DNA of 41,189 nucleotides from Bacteroidota bacterium (GCA_017857395.1 JAFMDF010000049.1:1-41189); one strand, 5' to 3'. Shown: positions 1 through 8,338, counted from the stretch's first letter. Program-made: numbers and translations. The notes: a model not told the origin generated them from the letters alone.

Positions 1-6
1 TAAGGA

Positions 7-49
7 GGACATTTATCGTGTGAAAAATAAGGACATTTATCATGTAAAG
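7..49. repeat. imperfect direct repeat at left edge
   Basis: Two copies of a 19-nt block beginning GGACATTTATC lie at 7-25 and 31-49, 24 nt apart and matching at about 15 of 19 positions. They sit just left of a CRP-like palindrome. They may be regulator half-sites for a gene off the left edge; this is inference. Confidence 0.45.
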
Positions 50-60
50 TGACAGTAATT

Positions 61-76
61 TGTGACATAAGTCACA
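61..76. promoter_or_regulatory. CRP/Fnr-type operator
   Basis: The sequence TGTGACATAAGTCACA is a perfect 16-nt palindrome that fits the TGTGA-N6-TCACA site of CRP-type regulators. It lies about 200 nt beyond the stop codon of the Crp/Fnr gene at 280-927. That protein's recognition helix carries the Arg-Glu....Arg pattern that reads TGTGA in CRP, so the site is a plausible target. The controlled gene would be left of the window. Confidence 0.6.
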
Positions 77-279
77 GAATAATGCGTTTTCAAAATCGCT
101 ATCAGAAATAAAAAGGAGCGCACTAGCTTAACTTCTATTCTTAGTTGAGTTGCAATTTTTTTTAAAAAGAGAGAATCTAGCTTTAATCAATAGTTGTTTG
201 AAGGAAATAGAAGTTTATTAGCTATTAATGAATCCTATAAATATTTGGCAAAAGATTCATCTAATCTTTTTTGTAACAT

Positions 280-927
280 CTATGGCGTAACCATTAATTT
301 GATATGATTTCTACCCAATTCAACTATTCGCTCTTGCTCCATCTTTTTTAATAACCTAGAAACGGCTTCTCTAGAGCTATTCAATTCGTTAGCAATTTCT
401 TGGTGAGTAATTTGAAAAGTATTTTTCTGATTAATTGTAGCTTTTCCTTGTAGGTAAGTTAATAAACGTTGGTCTAGTTTTTGGAAAGAAATGGCTTCAA
501 TGTAGGACATTAATTTTTCGTAGGAGACTTGGTAAGTTTCAAAAATAAAATTTTTCCAAGAAGGGTATTTTTTTAGCCAAACTTCCATGTTTTCTACAGG
601 AATCATGATTAATTCTGTTTGATCTTCTGCAATAGCTTTTATTTCGCTTTTCTTTTTTTGAGAACAGCAATTCATAGACATCGCACAGGTATCTCCCGAT
701 TCTAGATAATATAGAAAAACTTCTTTTCCAGACTCTTCATCTTCTCTTAAAATCCGTAAGCCTCCTTTTAAAATGAGTGGAATGTGGGAAATATGTCTGC
801 CATAATTCATGAGTACATCTCCTGAAGCAAAGGAAAAAATGACCCCTTTTTCAAGAATCTCTGTTCTTAATCCTCTTTCTGTAAGGACAGGAAAATATTG
901 TTCTAGTGATATAGATTTAGGTAACAT
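280..927 (-). CDS. Crp/Fnr family transcriptional regulator
   Basis: This 215-residue protein has an N-terminal cyclic-nucleotide-binding-like beta barrel (about residues 25-130), a dimerisation helix and a C-terminal winged helix-turn-helix (about 150-212). The recognition helix around residues 184-191 reads SSREAVSR and keeps the Arg, Glu and distal Arg that contact TGTGA half-sites in CRP. A Cys cluster (C81, C87, C88 in GDTCAMSMNCC) replaces the usual phosphate-binding cassette area and could bind a metal or sense redox state; that is inference. The gene is divergent from truB, with a possible -7 box (TAAATTTG, minus strand, 944-951) close to the start. A perfect TGTGA palindrome at 61-76 is a candidate target. 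The effector is unknown. Confidence 0.9.
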   Translation of the reverse strand: MLPKSISLEQYFPVLTERGLRTEILEKGVIFSFASGDVLMNYGRHISHIPLILKGGLRILREDEESGKEVFLYYLESGDTCAMSMNCCSQKKKSEIKAIAEDQTELIMIPVENMEVWLKKYPSWKNFIFETYQVSYEKLMSYIEAISFQKLDQRLLTYLQGKATINQKNTFQITHQEIANELNSSREAVSRLLKKMEQERIVELGRNHIKLMVTP

Positions 928-943
928 ACTTTGGCTTATACGT

Positions 944-1001
944 CAAATTTAATAAACTGTTAGCAATTGTCTAAACTTAAGCGGTAATAAAACTATTTTT
1001 G
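944..1001. promoter_or_regulatory. divergent promoter region between Crp/Fnr gene and truB
   Basis: On the minus strand TAAATTTG (944-951), and on the plus strand TATTTTTG (994-1001), both fit the Bacteroidota -7 consensus TAnnTTTG. They point outward to the regulator and truB respectively. The -33 TTG elements are poor: one TTG at 967-969 is 24 nt from the truB -7 box. Assignment is by motif only. Confidence 0.35.
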
Positions 1002-1043
1002 CAGCTTTAAAAAGTACTTGTAGAAACCTATATTACTCAAATT

Positions 1044-1736
1044 ATGGAAAAATACGATTTTCAAGCAGGCGCTACCTTATTGGTCAATAAACCTTTAGAT
1101 TGGACATCTTTTGATGTGGTGAATAAAATTCGGTGGGCATTGCGTAATAAATTACAAGTTAAAAAAATAAAAGTTGGACATGCAGGGACCTTAGACCCCA
1201 AGGCAACTGGATTATTAATTATTTGTACGGGTAAATTCACCAAGAAGTTAGATACTTTCCAAGGAATGGGGAAGACTTATACTGGTACACTCAAACTAGG
1301 GGCAACCACTCCTTCTTATGACGTTGAAACCGAAGAAGACCAAACCTATCCAACGGAGCATATTGATAAATTATTATTAGATAAAACCAGAGAAGAGTTT
1401 ATTGGTCCAATAGAACAGTACCCGCCGATGTATTCTGCCATTAAGGTAGATGGACAACCTTTATATAAAAAAGCAAGAAGAGGGGAAAAAGTAGAGGTGA
1501 AAGCACGGCCAGTTACCATCTACGAATTTGAATTTACTAGGGTGGAAATGCCAGAAGTAGCTTTTAGGGTATCTTGTAGTAAAGGGACTTATATTCGCTC
1601 ACTTGCCTACGATTTTGGTAAGTTGGCTGGAAGTGGTGCTTATTTAACGGGGCTTTGCAGAACACAGATTGGTACGCACTTATTGGCAGATGCTTGGAAT
1701 CTGGAAGATTTAATAGCGCATATTGAGACTTGCTAA
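1044..1736 (+). CDS. truB: tRNA pseudouridine(55) synthase TruB
   Basis: The product converts uridine 55 in the T-loop of most tRNAs to pseudouridine. The 230-residue protein shows the TruB start LLVNKPLDWTSFDVVNKIR and the catalytic block GHAGTLDPKATGLL, with nucleophile Asp51. Further conserved blocks are YPPMYSAIKVDGQPLY and the C-terminal CSKGTYIRSLAYDFG. At 230 residues it lacks the C-terminal PUA-like extension of longer TruB proteins, which is usual in this phylum. The ATG at 1044 is favoured because the family motif begins about ten residues in. An octameric inverted repeat at 1786-1849 follows the stop, between this gene and the convergent lipoprotein gene. Confidence 0.96.
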   Translation: MEKYDFQAGATLLVNKPLDWTSFDVVNKIRWALRNKLQVKKIKVGHAGTLDPKATGLLIICTGKFTKKLDTFQGMGKTYTGTLKLGATTPSYDVETEEDQTYPTEHIDKLLLDKTREEFIGPIEQYPPMYSAIKVDGQPLYKKARRGEKVEVKARPVTIYEFEFTRVEMPEVAFRVSCSKGTYIRSLAYDFGKLAGSGAYLTGLCRTQIGTHLLADAWNLEDLIAHIETC

Positions 1737-1785
1737 TTGTCAGTTATAACTAGCGATTCAATTCATCAGCCTTTGACGATTAAGA

Positions 1786-1849
1786 GTTGCGATGTTACCA
1801 TGTTGCGATGTTGCTTCCTTAACTTGGCAACATCGTAACATGGCAACAA
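1786..1849. repeat. inverted pair of degenerate 8-nt tandem arrays
   Basis: The left arm (1786-1814) is three and a half units of an octamer such as GTTGCGAT or GTTACCAT. The right arm (1826-1849) is three octamers of the complementary type, such as GGCAACAT. The arms can pair to form a hairpin with an 11-nt loop. It lies in the convergent gap after truB, so it may terminate transcription. It is the only array with period 8; the others in the window have period 7. Confidence 0.8.
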
Positions 1850-1902
1850 AAACTATCAACTAAGTATCATTTTATCCACTAGTTGTTAAACTAATAACCT
1901 GT

Positions 1903-2394
1903 CTAATGGTAACCAGCATTATGTGCTAAAGCACCTCCGCAAGAAGCACAATTACCTGCGGTACCTGCTCCACCTGCACAACCTGCACTACAGGTATAAT
2001 GCCATACCCCTGCTGCATTCTGAGCTGGCTCTGGAGTGGCAGGATCTCCTGAAAAAGTAACATTCGATGTAGCTGTTTCTGTCGTTACAGGGCTAGGTGT
2101 TGGTGCGCCCGTATTATTATGGTAAACTGTATTATGCGCTAACGCATTTCCACAAGTCGCACAATTACCTGCTGCACCTCCGCCACCTGCACATCCATTA
2201 CTACAGGTATAATGCCAGACACCCGCTGCATTTTGAGCTGGTTCTGCACCTGGGGCAGCAGGGCTAGCTGGTGCTGGTTGATTTAAATCTACGGCACCCT
2301 CGATAGGATATTTTGGTGCGGTCTTAGCTTCGTAACAACCTACAAAGCAACAGATAGCTGCTAAAAAAAGTAAAAAAGTAGGAATCGATTTCAT
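1903..2394 (-). CDS. lipoprotein with two Cys4 metal-knuckle repeats
   Basis: The 163-residue protein has a signal peptide with a lipobox-like end (FVGC, Cys20), so it is probably a lipoprotein. It contains two nearly identical modules at about residues 52-92 and 122-163. Each has WHYTC-x3-C, a Gly-rich stretch, then C-x2-C and a closing LAHN-x2-YH. The cysteines are C64, C68, C78, C81 and C135, C139, C149, C152. This layout resembles the zinc-ribbon-like or heavy-metal-binding modules (YxCPMHP-like) of small Bacteroidota secreted proteins. Metal binding is inferred, and the role is unknown. The modules are joined by a Pro/Ala/Thr-rich linker, and the protein ends right after the second module. 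It stands alone and is convergent with truB. Confidence 0.8.
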   Translation of the reverse strand: MKSIPTFLLFLAAICCFVGCYEAKTAPKYPIEGAVDLNQPAPASPAAPGAEPAQNAAGVWHYTCSNGCAGGGGAAGNCATCGNALAHNTVYHNNTGAPTPSPVTTETATSNVTFSGDPATPEPAQNAAGVWHYTCSAGCAGGAGTAGNCASCGGALAHNAGYH

Positions 2395-2706
2395 GCAATT
2401 ATAATTTTAATGATTAAATTCGGCGAGCAACCAAGACACTTAGTGCTTACTGAAAGTTTTGAAATTTAGAGTACGTTTATTAAATAATACTACATGAAAT
2501 TACGGCTTTCTCTTCTTTTTGTTAAAAAAAATATAACTTATTTGTTTTGAATATGGCAAAGTTTGGCTAAATTATTTGTTATGAGTACCATTCTGGGCTA
2601 CTTGTTAAATAATCTAACAATTCTAAAATGGATATTGAATCTTACTTATTAATAATTTTAGTAATAACTACCTTCCAATAATAGGAGATAATACCCCCCT
2701 ATCATT
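2395..2706. other. intergenic gap, little structure
   Basis: This AT-rich gap lies between the start of the lipoprotein gene and the stop of the GAPDH gene, both on the minus strand. A short imperfect hairpin near 2607-2625 (TTGTTA / TAACAA) could end GAPDH transcription. No ORF, tRNA or clear promoter was seen. Confidence 0.4.
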
Positions 2707-4185
2707 TTAATAATAAACATACCGTTTCACCTTCGCAATATGTTTAGCCAACCGAATCACTTGACAAGTATAGCCATACTCATTATCATACCATAAATAA
2801 ACAGTCGCATTTTTACCATCTTTGGAAATGATAGTAGAAGGGGTATCTACCACAGAAGTAGCCGTCATACCAATAGCATTACTAGAAACATATTCGGTAG
2901 AGTCAGAGTAGTGAATTTGTTCAAATAAGTCGCCATGAAAAGCGGCATCTCTCAACAACGCATTTAGTTGCTCAACAGTAGTTGGTTGTGCTAATGTAAG
3001 ATTCAAAATTGCTAGGGAGACATTAGGTGTTGGTACTCTAATAGCGTTTCCTGTCAGCTTTCCTGCAAATTCGGGGATTACTTTAGTGACGGCACTAGCA
3101 GCGCCTGTAGTAGTTAAAACCATATTTACGGGTGCACCTCTACCTCTTCGAGGTTTCTTATGGAAATTATCTAATAGATTCTGGTCATTAGTATAGGAAT
3201 GAATCGTTTCTATATGTCCTTTCTCAATACCTAGATTATCCAAAATCACTTTTAAAACAGGCGCAATAGCATTCGTCGTACAAGAGGCAGCACTAAAAAC
3301 ATTTTCTTTGTCTATTTTTGCTTCTTCCTGATTGACCCCATAAACGATATTGACAATATCTTCTTTGCCAGGTGCTGTTAATAATACCTGTGTTGCACCA
3401 GGACGTAAGTGTTGACTCAAACCAGTTCTATCTCTCCACACACCTGTATTGTCGATAACTATAGCATCTTGAATTCCATAAAGTGTATAATCAACATCAG
3501 CGGGCTGTTTAGCAAAAATAAGTTGAATCTTATTCCCATTCACTGTCAATTCTGAGCCATCTGCGGCTACGGTTATCATACCATCAAAATCCCCGTGGAC
3601 TGAGTCAGATTGTAATAAAGCCGCTCGTTTTTTAGCTTCTTCATAGCGGTCTTTCATTTTTGGTCGAATGACAATTGCTTTTAGGCGCAACTGGTCACCT
3701 TTTCCCGTTTCCATGATTAACCGCCGAGCAGCTAATCTACCAATTCTACCAAAGCCATATAACACGACATCTTTTGCTTCCCCATTTTTATTAGGTACAT
3801 CAATAAAAGCTCGTAATTGGGTAATGACAAAGGCATTCAAATTTTGAAAATGATGCTTGCCCTCTAGCCATTCTACAGCTAATTTTCCAATATCTACTTT
3901 ACAAGGTTTTAAATCCTCAATATTGGCAAGGGTTTTTGCAATAACTAAACTTAGGGCAATATCAATTTCTTTGTCCGTATATCGTTTTGCATATAAATGG
4001 TTATTTATTAAAGTCGTCGTACTCGTATCATAAATATTTCTGCGAAAAACCGTTAATTCAATAGCTTTGTCGAAACGCAGTTCGCCTACTATTTTTAGCA
4101 ATTCAAGGGCAAGTTTTTCTTGTTCTCTCCAGTTTTGTAAGGAAGCATCCGTCTGATTCCGAATTAAAAGCGTAGGTATAGCCAT
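2707..4185 (-). CDS. gap: glyceraldehyde-3-phosphate dehydrogenase, long form
   Basis: The enzyme oxidises glyceraldehyde 3-phosphate to 1,3-bisphosphoglycerate in glycolysis (or the reverse). The NAD(P)-binding motif GFGRIGR is at 144-150. The catalytic cysteine is C302 in SAASCTTNAIAPV and the catalytic histidine is H329 in IETIHSYTNDQ; the C-terminal WYDNEYGY is also present. At 492 residues it is about 150 longer than classical GAPDH because of a helical N-terminal extension (1-140) before the Rossmann fold. Long forms of this kind occur in Bacteroidota, and the function of the extension is unknown. The ATG at 4185 gives an open frame through the extension. A 118-nt inverted repeat lies upstream at 4309-4426. 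Confidence 0.95.
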   Translation of the reverse strand: MAIPTLLIRNQTDASLQNWREQEKLALELLKIVGELRFDKAIELTVFRRNIYDTSTTTLINNHLYAKRYTDKEIDIALSLVIAKTLANIEDLKPCKVDIGKLAVEWLEGKHHFQNLNAFVITQLRAFIDVPNKNGEAKDVVLYGFGRIGRLAARRLIMETGKGDQLRLKAIVIRPKMKDRYEEAKKRAALLQSDSVHGDFDGMITVAADGSELTVNGNKIQLIFAKQPADVDYTLYGIQDAIVIDNTGVWRDRTGLSQHLRPGATQVLLTAPGKEDIVNIVYGVNQEEAKIDKENVFSAASCTTNAIAPVLKVILDNLGIEKGHIETIHSYTNDQNLLDNFHKKPRRGRGAPVNMVLTTTGAASAVTKVIPEFAGKLTGNAIRVPTPNVSLAILNLTLAQPTTVEQLNALLRDAAFHGDLFEQIHYSDSTEYVSSNAIGMTATSVVDTPSTIISKDGKNATVYLWYDNEYGYTCQVIRLAKHIAKVKRYVYY

Positions 4186-4308
4186 TTTACAGGGTTTTAA
4201 AAGTTTGATTTAATTAAATGGTTTAGGCAATTACTTATCTTTGATATTGGTAAACGAATAATATGTTTCAGTTTAAGCACTTCTTTATCAATGAAAGCAC
4301 TAAGTAAT

Positions 4309-4426
4309 GGGACAAAAATAAATATAGATTCTTTTTTAGTCAAAGGATTAGGCTAAGTCTCTTAAAGTGAACCGTTTTGTTAACCTAATCCTTTGATAGA
4401 ATCTATATTTATTTTTCTTTCGTCCC
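4309..4426. repeat. 118-nt inverted repeat, possibly MITE-like
   Basis: The outer arms begin GGGACAAAAATAAATATAGA and end with the near-complement finishing in CGTCCC. Inner arms TCAAAGGATTAGG and CCTAATCCTTTGA continue the stem, leaving a loop of about 30 nt. The element sits between the divergent gap and Sua5/YrdC genes. It has no ORF. It could be a miniature inverted-repeat element or a large regulatory hairpin; no target-site duplication was identified. Confidence 0.7.
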
Positions 4427-4502
4427 TAAAGCACAAAATTAATCCCTATTTTTGGCGGATAAATAGAGAAAAGCACCAATTTATAGTACAAAATGACACT
4501 TT

Positions 4503-5117
4503 ATGTTATTCAGAATTAATCCTAACAATATAGAGTGGCGAAAAATTCGTCAAATCGTAGATATATTAAAGGGCGGCGGTATTATTATTTATCCTACCGA
4601 TACCATTTATGGATTGGGTTGTGATATTAATAATCAAAAGGCAGTAGAAAAAATTTGTCGCCTACGAAATTTAGATTACAAAACAGCTAATCTCTCTTTT
4701 ATTTGCAAAGACATTGGGCAAATTTCTCAATATACAAAGACCATTGATAACCAAACTTTCAGAACTTTAAAGCGAAATTTACCTGGCGCTTTTACTTTTA
4801 TCCTGCCATCTAATAATGAAGTCCCTAAGTTATTTAAAAATAAAAAACGAACAGTTGGGGTTAGAGTACCCGACCATGCAGTGCCATTAGCCATTGTAGA
4901 AGAATTAGGCAGACCTATCCTTACAACTTCCTTACGCTCAGATGATGACATTCTAGAATATTTCACAGATCCACAAGATATTTATGAGGATTTTAAATCC
5001 AAAGTAGATGCTTTTATTGATAGTGGTTATGGTAGTAATATGCCTTCTACCGTAGTTAATATGCTGAATGGTGAACCAGAAATTATCAGAGAAGGGTTGG
5101 GGCAGTTAAATTTTTAA
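4503..5117 (+). CDS. Sua5/YciO/YrdC family, L-threonylcarbamoyladenylate synthase
   Basis: Family members make threonylcarbamoyl-AMP from threonine, bicarbonate and ATP for the t6A37 modification of ANN-decoding tRNAs. The 204-residue protein covers one YrdC domain. It has the N-terminal GGGIIIYPTDTIYGLGCD block that forms the nucleotide and double-stranded RNA binding cleft, then KTANLSFICKDI, the VGVRVPDH motif, and the C-terminal PSTVVNM...IIREG block. There is no C-terminal Sua5 domain. The KTANLSFICKD segment in place of the canonical KR...P resembles the YciO branch, whose activity is less certain, so I give no symbol. It stands alone and is divergent from the GAPDH gene. Confidence 0.88.
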   Translation: MLFRINPNNIEWRKIRQIVDILKGGGIIIYPTDTIYGLGCDINNQKAVEKICRLRNLDYKTANLSFICKDIGQISQYTKTIDNQTFRTLKRNLPGAFTFILPSNNEVPKLFKNKKRTVGVRVPDHAVPLAIVEELGRPILTTSLRSDDDILEYFTDPQDIYEDFKSKVDAFIDSGYGSNMPSTVVNMLNGEPEIIREGLGQLNF

Positions 5118-5137
5118 TAGGGCAGATTTTAAAAATT

Positions 5138-5161
5138 AACTTCAACCTCAATCTCAACATG
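5138..5161. repeat. possible 6-nt tandem array
   Basis: Four adjacent hexamers of the type AACTTC, AACCTC and AATCTC follow the stop of the YrdC-domain gene. This is weaker than the 7-nt arrays and could be chance. The rest of the gap to 5382 is AT-rich without visible signals. Confidence 0.3.
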
Positions 5162-5382
5162 AGCTAAAATGGAGATCTTCTTACTAGGTAAAATAATAAA
5201 ATCTGTTGGAAAAAATTAGCCAGTAAAATCATCTGTAAAAAAATAAAGAGGATATAGATGAAAAAATAAAATAAATATTATCTTTAGCCAATTATAAAAT
5301 ATTCATTAATAGAGGCTTAGTCACGCTTTTTATAGTGAAATAGAATTTAAAAAAGAAAAACACCAAAAACACAAGCAATTTT

Positions 5383-6822
5383 ATGAAAGTACTTCACATC
5401 AGTGCAGAGTGCTACCCCGCTGCTAAAGCTGGCGGATTAGGAGATGTGGCAGGCGCCTTACCGAAATATTTAACAGAGTCTGGTTGCGCTGCTACCGTCA
5501 TTATTCCCAAGTATCATACAAAATGGATATTAGCTCAAACATGGAAAGCCGTTTTTCATGGTCGTTTTCCTATGGGTAATGAATCTATATCCTTTACGAT
5601 TCAAAAATTAGAAGGTGGTGGTCTAGGATTTCCTTTATATGTGACCGATATTCCAGGGAAATACGACCGACCAAGTGTTTATTTGGATGAAAACGGCAAG
5701 GGATTTAAGGATGAGGTAGAACGTAGCCTTTGTTTTCAACAAGCTACTTTGCATTGGGTTAAGCAATTAGAACAATTACCAGAAGTGATTCATTGTCATG
5801 ACCACCATACAGGATTGACTCCTTTTATGATGGAGCATTGTGCTGTTTTTAGTCGTTTGGCAAAAATTCCTACCGTTTTTACGATTCATAATGCAGAATA
5901 TCATGGCACTTTTGGTTGGAATAAAGTGAATCAATTACCTGTATTTGATGGTCGAGTGGGCGGTTTAATAGATTGGGATAGAGCGATTAATCCATTAGCA
6001 GCAGCGATTAAATGCTGTTGGCGGTTGACGACGGTTTCTCCTACTTATATGCGAGAATTGCAATTGAATGCTGGTAATTTAGCCCCATTATTACAACAGG
6101 AACAGGCTAAATCAAAAGGGGTGTTAAATGGTATTGATGCGCAAGTCTGGAATCCTAAAACGGATCACTTAATTGCAGAGCATTTAAAACGTAGTTTAAA
6201 AACTTTTAAGCAAAAAAATAAAACAGCTTTAAAAGATAAATTTACCATTCAAGACGACTTACCGCTGATTACGTTTATTGGTCGGTTGGCAGGGGAGAAA
6301 GGTGCTAACTTATTAGCGCCCATGATTGACCGTTTTCTGCAAACAGGTAATAAAGCATCTTTTATAGTATTAGGAACAGGTGAACCGCAAATCCATCAAG
6401 CGCTTAAACAATTGGGACAACGTTATCCGGATTATGTCAATGTTGCTTTAGAATATAATGAACAATTAGCCCATCAATTATATGCAGGGTCTGACTTTTT
6501 AGTCATGCCTTCTAAAGTGGAGCCTTGTGGATTGAACCAAATGTATTCCATGCGTTATGGTACGATTCCTATTGTAAGGGCGGTCGGTGGTTTGAAAGAC
6601 ACCGTGAAAGACATTGGACAAACAGATGGCAGAGGCATTCAATTTATCCATTTGACAATAGAAGATGCAACGAATGCGCTTAAAAGAGCCACTAATTTAT
6701 ATCAAAATACCCAACAGTTTGAGAAAATTAGAAAAACTATTACCGCAATAGATTTTTCTTGGGAAAATTCTGCTAACCAATATATTGATTTATATAATTC
6801 AATTATCACAATAACAAAATAA
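5383..6822 (+). CDS. glgA: glycogen synthase GlgA (ADP-glucose type, GT5)
   Basis: The product transfers glucose from ADP-glucose to growing alpha-1,4-glucan chains. The 479-residue protein has the full GT5 layout. The N-terminal KAGGLGDVAGALP loop (K15-L19, substrate binding) is followed by HCHDHHTGLTPF and TIHNAEYHG. The second Rossmann half carries FIGRLAGEKG and the C-terminal KVEPCGLNQMYSMRYGTIPIVRAVGGL, which contains the catalytic Glu of the EPCGL motif. The ATG at 5383 starts directly with MKVLHISAEC, as the family expects. glgC follows 84 nt downstream, and the gap is almost filled by a heptamer inverted repeat. Together the two genes form the core of glycogen synthesis. Confidence 0.97.
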   Translation: MKVLHISAECYPAAKAGGLGDVAGALPKYLTESGCAATVIIPKYHTKWILAQTWKAVFHGRFPMGNESISFTIQKLEGGGLGFPLYVTDIPGKYDRPSVYLDENGKGFKDEVERSLCFQQATLHWVKQLEQLPEVIHCHDHHTGLTPFMMEHCAVFSRLAKIPTVFTIHNAEYHGTFGWNKVNQLPVFDGRVGGLIDWDRAINPLAAAIKCCWRLTTVSPTYMRELQLNAGNLAPLLQQEQAKSKGVLNGIDAQVWNPKTDHLIAEHLKRSLKTFKQKNKTALKDKFTIQDDLPLITFIGRLAGEKGANLLAPMIDRFLQTGNKASFIVLGTGEPQIHQALKQLGQRYPDYVNVALEYNEQLAHQLYAGSDFLVMPSKVEPCGLNQMYSMRYGTIPIVRAVGGLKDTVKDIGQTDGRGIQFIHLTIEDATNALKRATNLYQNTQQFEKIRKTITAIDFSWENSANQYIDLYNSIITITK

Positions 6823-6823
6823 C

Positions 6824-6900
6824 GTTACCAGTTACCAGTTGCGGGTTGCCAGTTACGAACAACTCATAACCCGCAACTGGTAACTGGCAACCGCAACTTG
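6824..6900. repeat. inverted pair of 7-nt tandem arrays in the glgA-glgC gap
   Basis: Five heptamers of the type GTTACCA or GTTGCCA fill 6824-6858, and a complementary series of the type ACTGGTA or ACTGGCA fills 6862-6900 (one unit is 6 nt). The arms pair with almost no loop. The array starts two bases after the glgA stop and ends six bases before the glgC ATG, so it is the whole spacer. It could act as a processing or attenuation hairpin between the two genes. Confidence 0.9.
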
Positions 6901-6906
6901 AAAAAC

Positions 6907-8256
6907 ATGGCAAAGAAGCAAGCGAAAGTTTTCAATTCCTCCACAACAATCGGCAGAAAAATTGCTGGTGTAGAAAAACCTGTAAAAATGGTCGCCTTAA
7001 TCTTAGGTGGTGGGGCAGGGACTCGATTATTTCCCTTAACAGAACAGCGGTCTAAACCAGCAGTACCAATAGCAGGGAAGTATCGCTTGATAGATATTCC
7101 GATTTCTAATTGTCTGAATTCTAATGTATCAAGGATGTTTGTTTTGACCCAATTCAATTCAGCCTCCTTAAATCAGCATATTAAAAATACGTATCATTTT
7201 GATGCATTCAGTAATGGTTTTGTAGATGTATTAGCGGCAGAACAGACGAGGACTAATGAAAATTGGTTTCAAGGAACAGCAGATGCCGTTCGACAATGTA
7301 TGCCCCATCTAGTGAACCATGATTTTGATTATTTATTGATTCTTTCTGGGGATCAATTATATCAAATGGATTTCGAAGAATTTGTAAAAGATCATATCGA
7401 AAGAGCAGCGGACGTTACGATTGCCACAATTCCAGTAAATGATCGTGATGCCTCGGCATTTGGTATCATGAAGGTAAACAAAAAAGGCTATATTAACTCC
7501 TTCATAGAGAAGCCTGAAGCTTCTCTTTTACCGGAGTGGCAATCGGAGGTCCCACAAAAAGACAAAGATGCTGGTAAACATTATCTAGCGTCTATGGGCA
7601 TTTATTTATTCAATAAAGCAGCGATGAATAAGTTGTTTGATGAATATCCTGATGCGACTGATTTTGGGAAAGAAATTATTCCTAAAGCGATTACCACTAA
7701 TTATAGCGTAGCTAGTTATCAATATGATGGCTATTGGACAGACATCGGAAATATTCGCTCTTTCTTTGAAGCCAATGTTGAACTAGCTAGCCATATTCCA
7801 CAATTCAATTTGTTTGATAGCGATAATCCTGTTTTTACTCGCCCTCGGATGTTGCCACCTTCCAAGATTTTAGCGGCTTATTTCCGTCGCGCAATTATTG
7901 CAGAAGCCTGTATTATTGAAGCAGATAAAATTGAAAATGCGATTATTGGAATTCGTTCCAGAATTGGTTTCCGAACAGTTATCGACAAAGCCATTATTAT
8001 GGGAAATGAGTCTTTTGAAACGATTGATGAAATAGAAGCATTAAAAGCAAAAGATGGTATTCCACTAGGCATAGGGAATAATTGTGTGATTGAAAATGCG
8101 ATTATTGATAAAGACTGTCGAATTGGAAATAATGTCAGTATTCGAGGTAGTATTGCCTTAGAAAATACAGAAACAGATACTTATTGTGTTAAAGATGGGA
8201 TTATTGTTTTGAAAAAAGGAGCGACTATTCCGCATGGGACGCATATTGGGGGGTGA
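6907..8256 (+). CDS. glgC: glucose-1-phosphate adenylyltransferase GlgC
   Basis: The enzyme makes ADP-glucose from ATP and glucose 1-phosphate, the committed step of glycogen synthesis and the donor for GlgA next door. The nucleotidyltransferase motif GGGAGTRLFPLTEQRSKPA starts near residue 34. It is followed by the GKYRLIDIPISNCLNS block, GTADAVRQ, SGDQLYQMDF, the substrate-binding FIEKP and YWTDIGNI. A left-handed beta-helix domain with hexapeptide-like repeats fills the C-terminus. The ATG at 6907 is preferred to a TTG at 6898, which lies inside the repeat array. Even so, a 27-residue tail precedes the usual start of the fold, and an internal Met just before VALILGGG is a possible later start. 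Confidence 0.96.
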   Translation: MAKKQAKVFNSSTTIGRKIAGVEKPVKMVALILGGGAGTRLFPLTEQRSKPAVPIAGKYRLIDIPISNCLNSNVSRMFVLTQFNSASLNQHIKNTYHFDAFSNGFVDVLAAEQTRTNENWFQGTADAVRQCMPHLVNHDFDYLLILSGDQLYQMDFEEFVKDHIERAADVTIATIPVNDRDASAFGIMKVNKKGYINSFIEKPEASLLPEWQSEVPQKDKDAGKHYLASMGIYLFNKAAMNKLFDEYPDATDFGKEIIPKAITTNYSVASYQYDGYWTDIGNIRSFFEANVELASHIPQFNLFDSDNPVFTRPRMLPPSKILAAYFRRAIIAEACIIEADKIENAIIGIRSRIGFRTVIDKAIIMGNESFETIDEIEALKAKDGIPLGIGNNCVIENAIIDKDCRIGNNVSIRGSIALENTETDTYCVKDGIIVLKKGATIPHGTHIGG

Positions 8257-8291
8257 TTTTTTGCCGTCCTCTCAAAAATTAGGGAAATTTT

Positions 8292-8338
8292 ATCCTACAT
8301 CCTACCTTAGAGGTTGAAAAAATACTCCAAGGTAGGAA
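8292..8338. terminator. hairpin after glgC with heptamer character
   Basis: CCTACCTT (8301-8308) pairs with AAGGTAGG (8329-8336), with partial pairing further in. The left side begins with two exact copies of the heptamer ATCCTAC. It is a likely terminator for glgC and a short member of the 7-nt array class. There is no strong U-tract. Confidence 0.5.
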
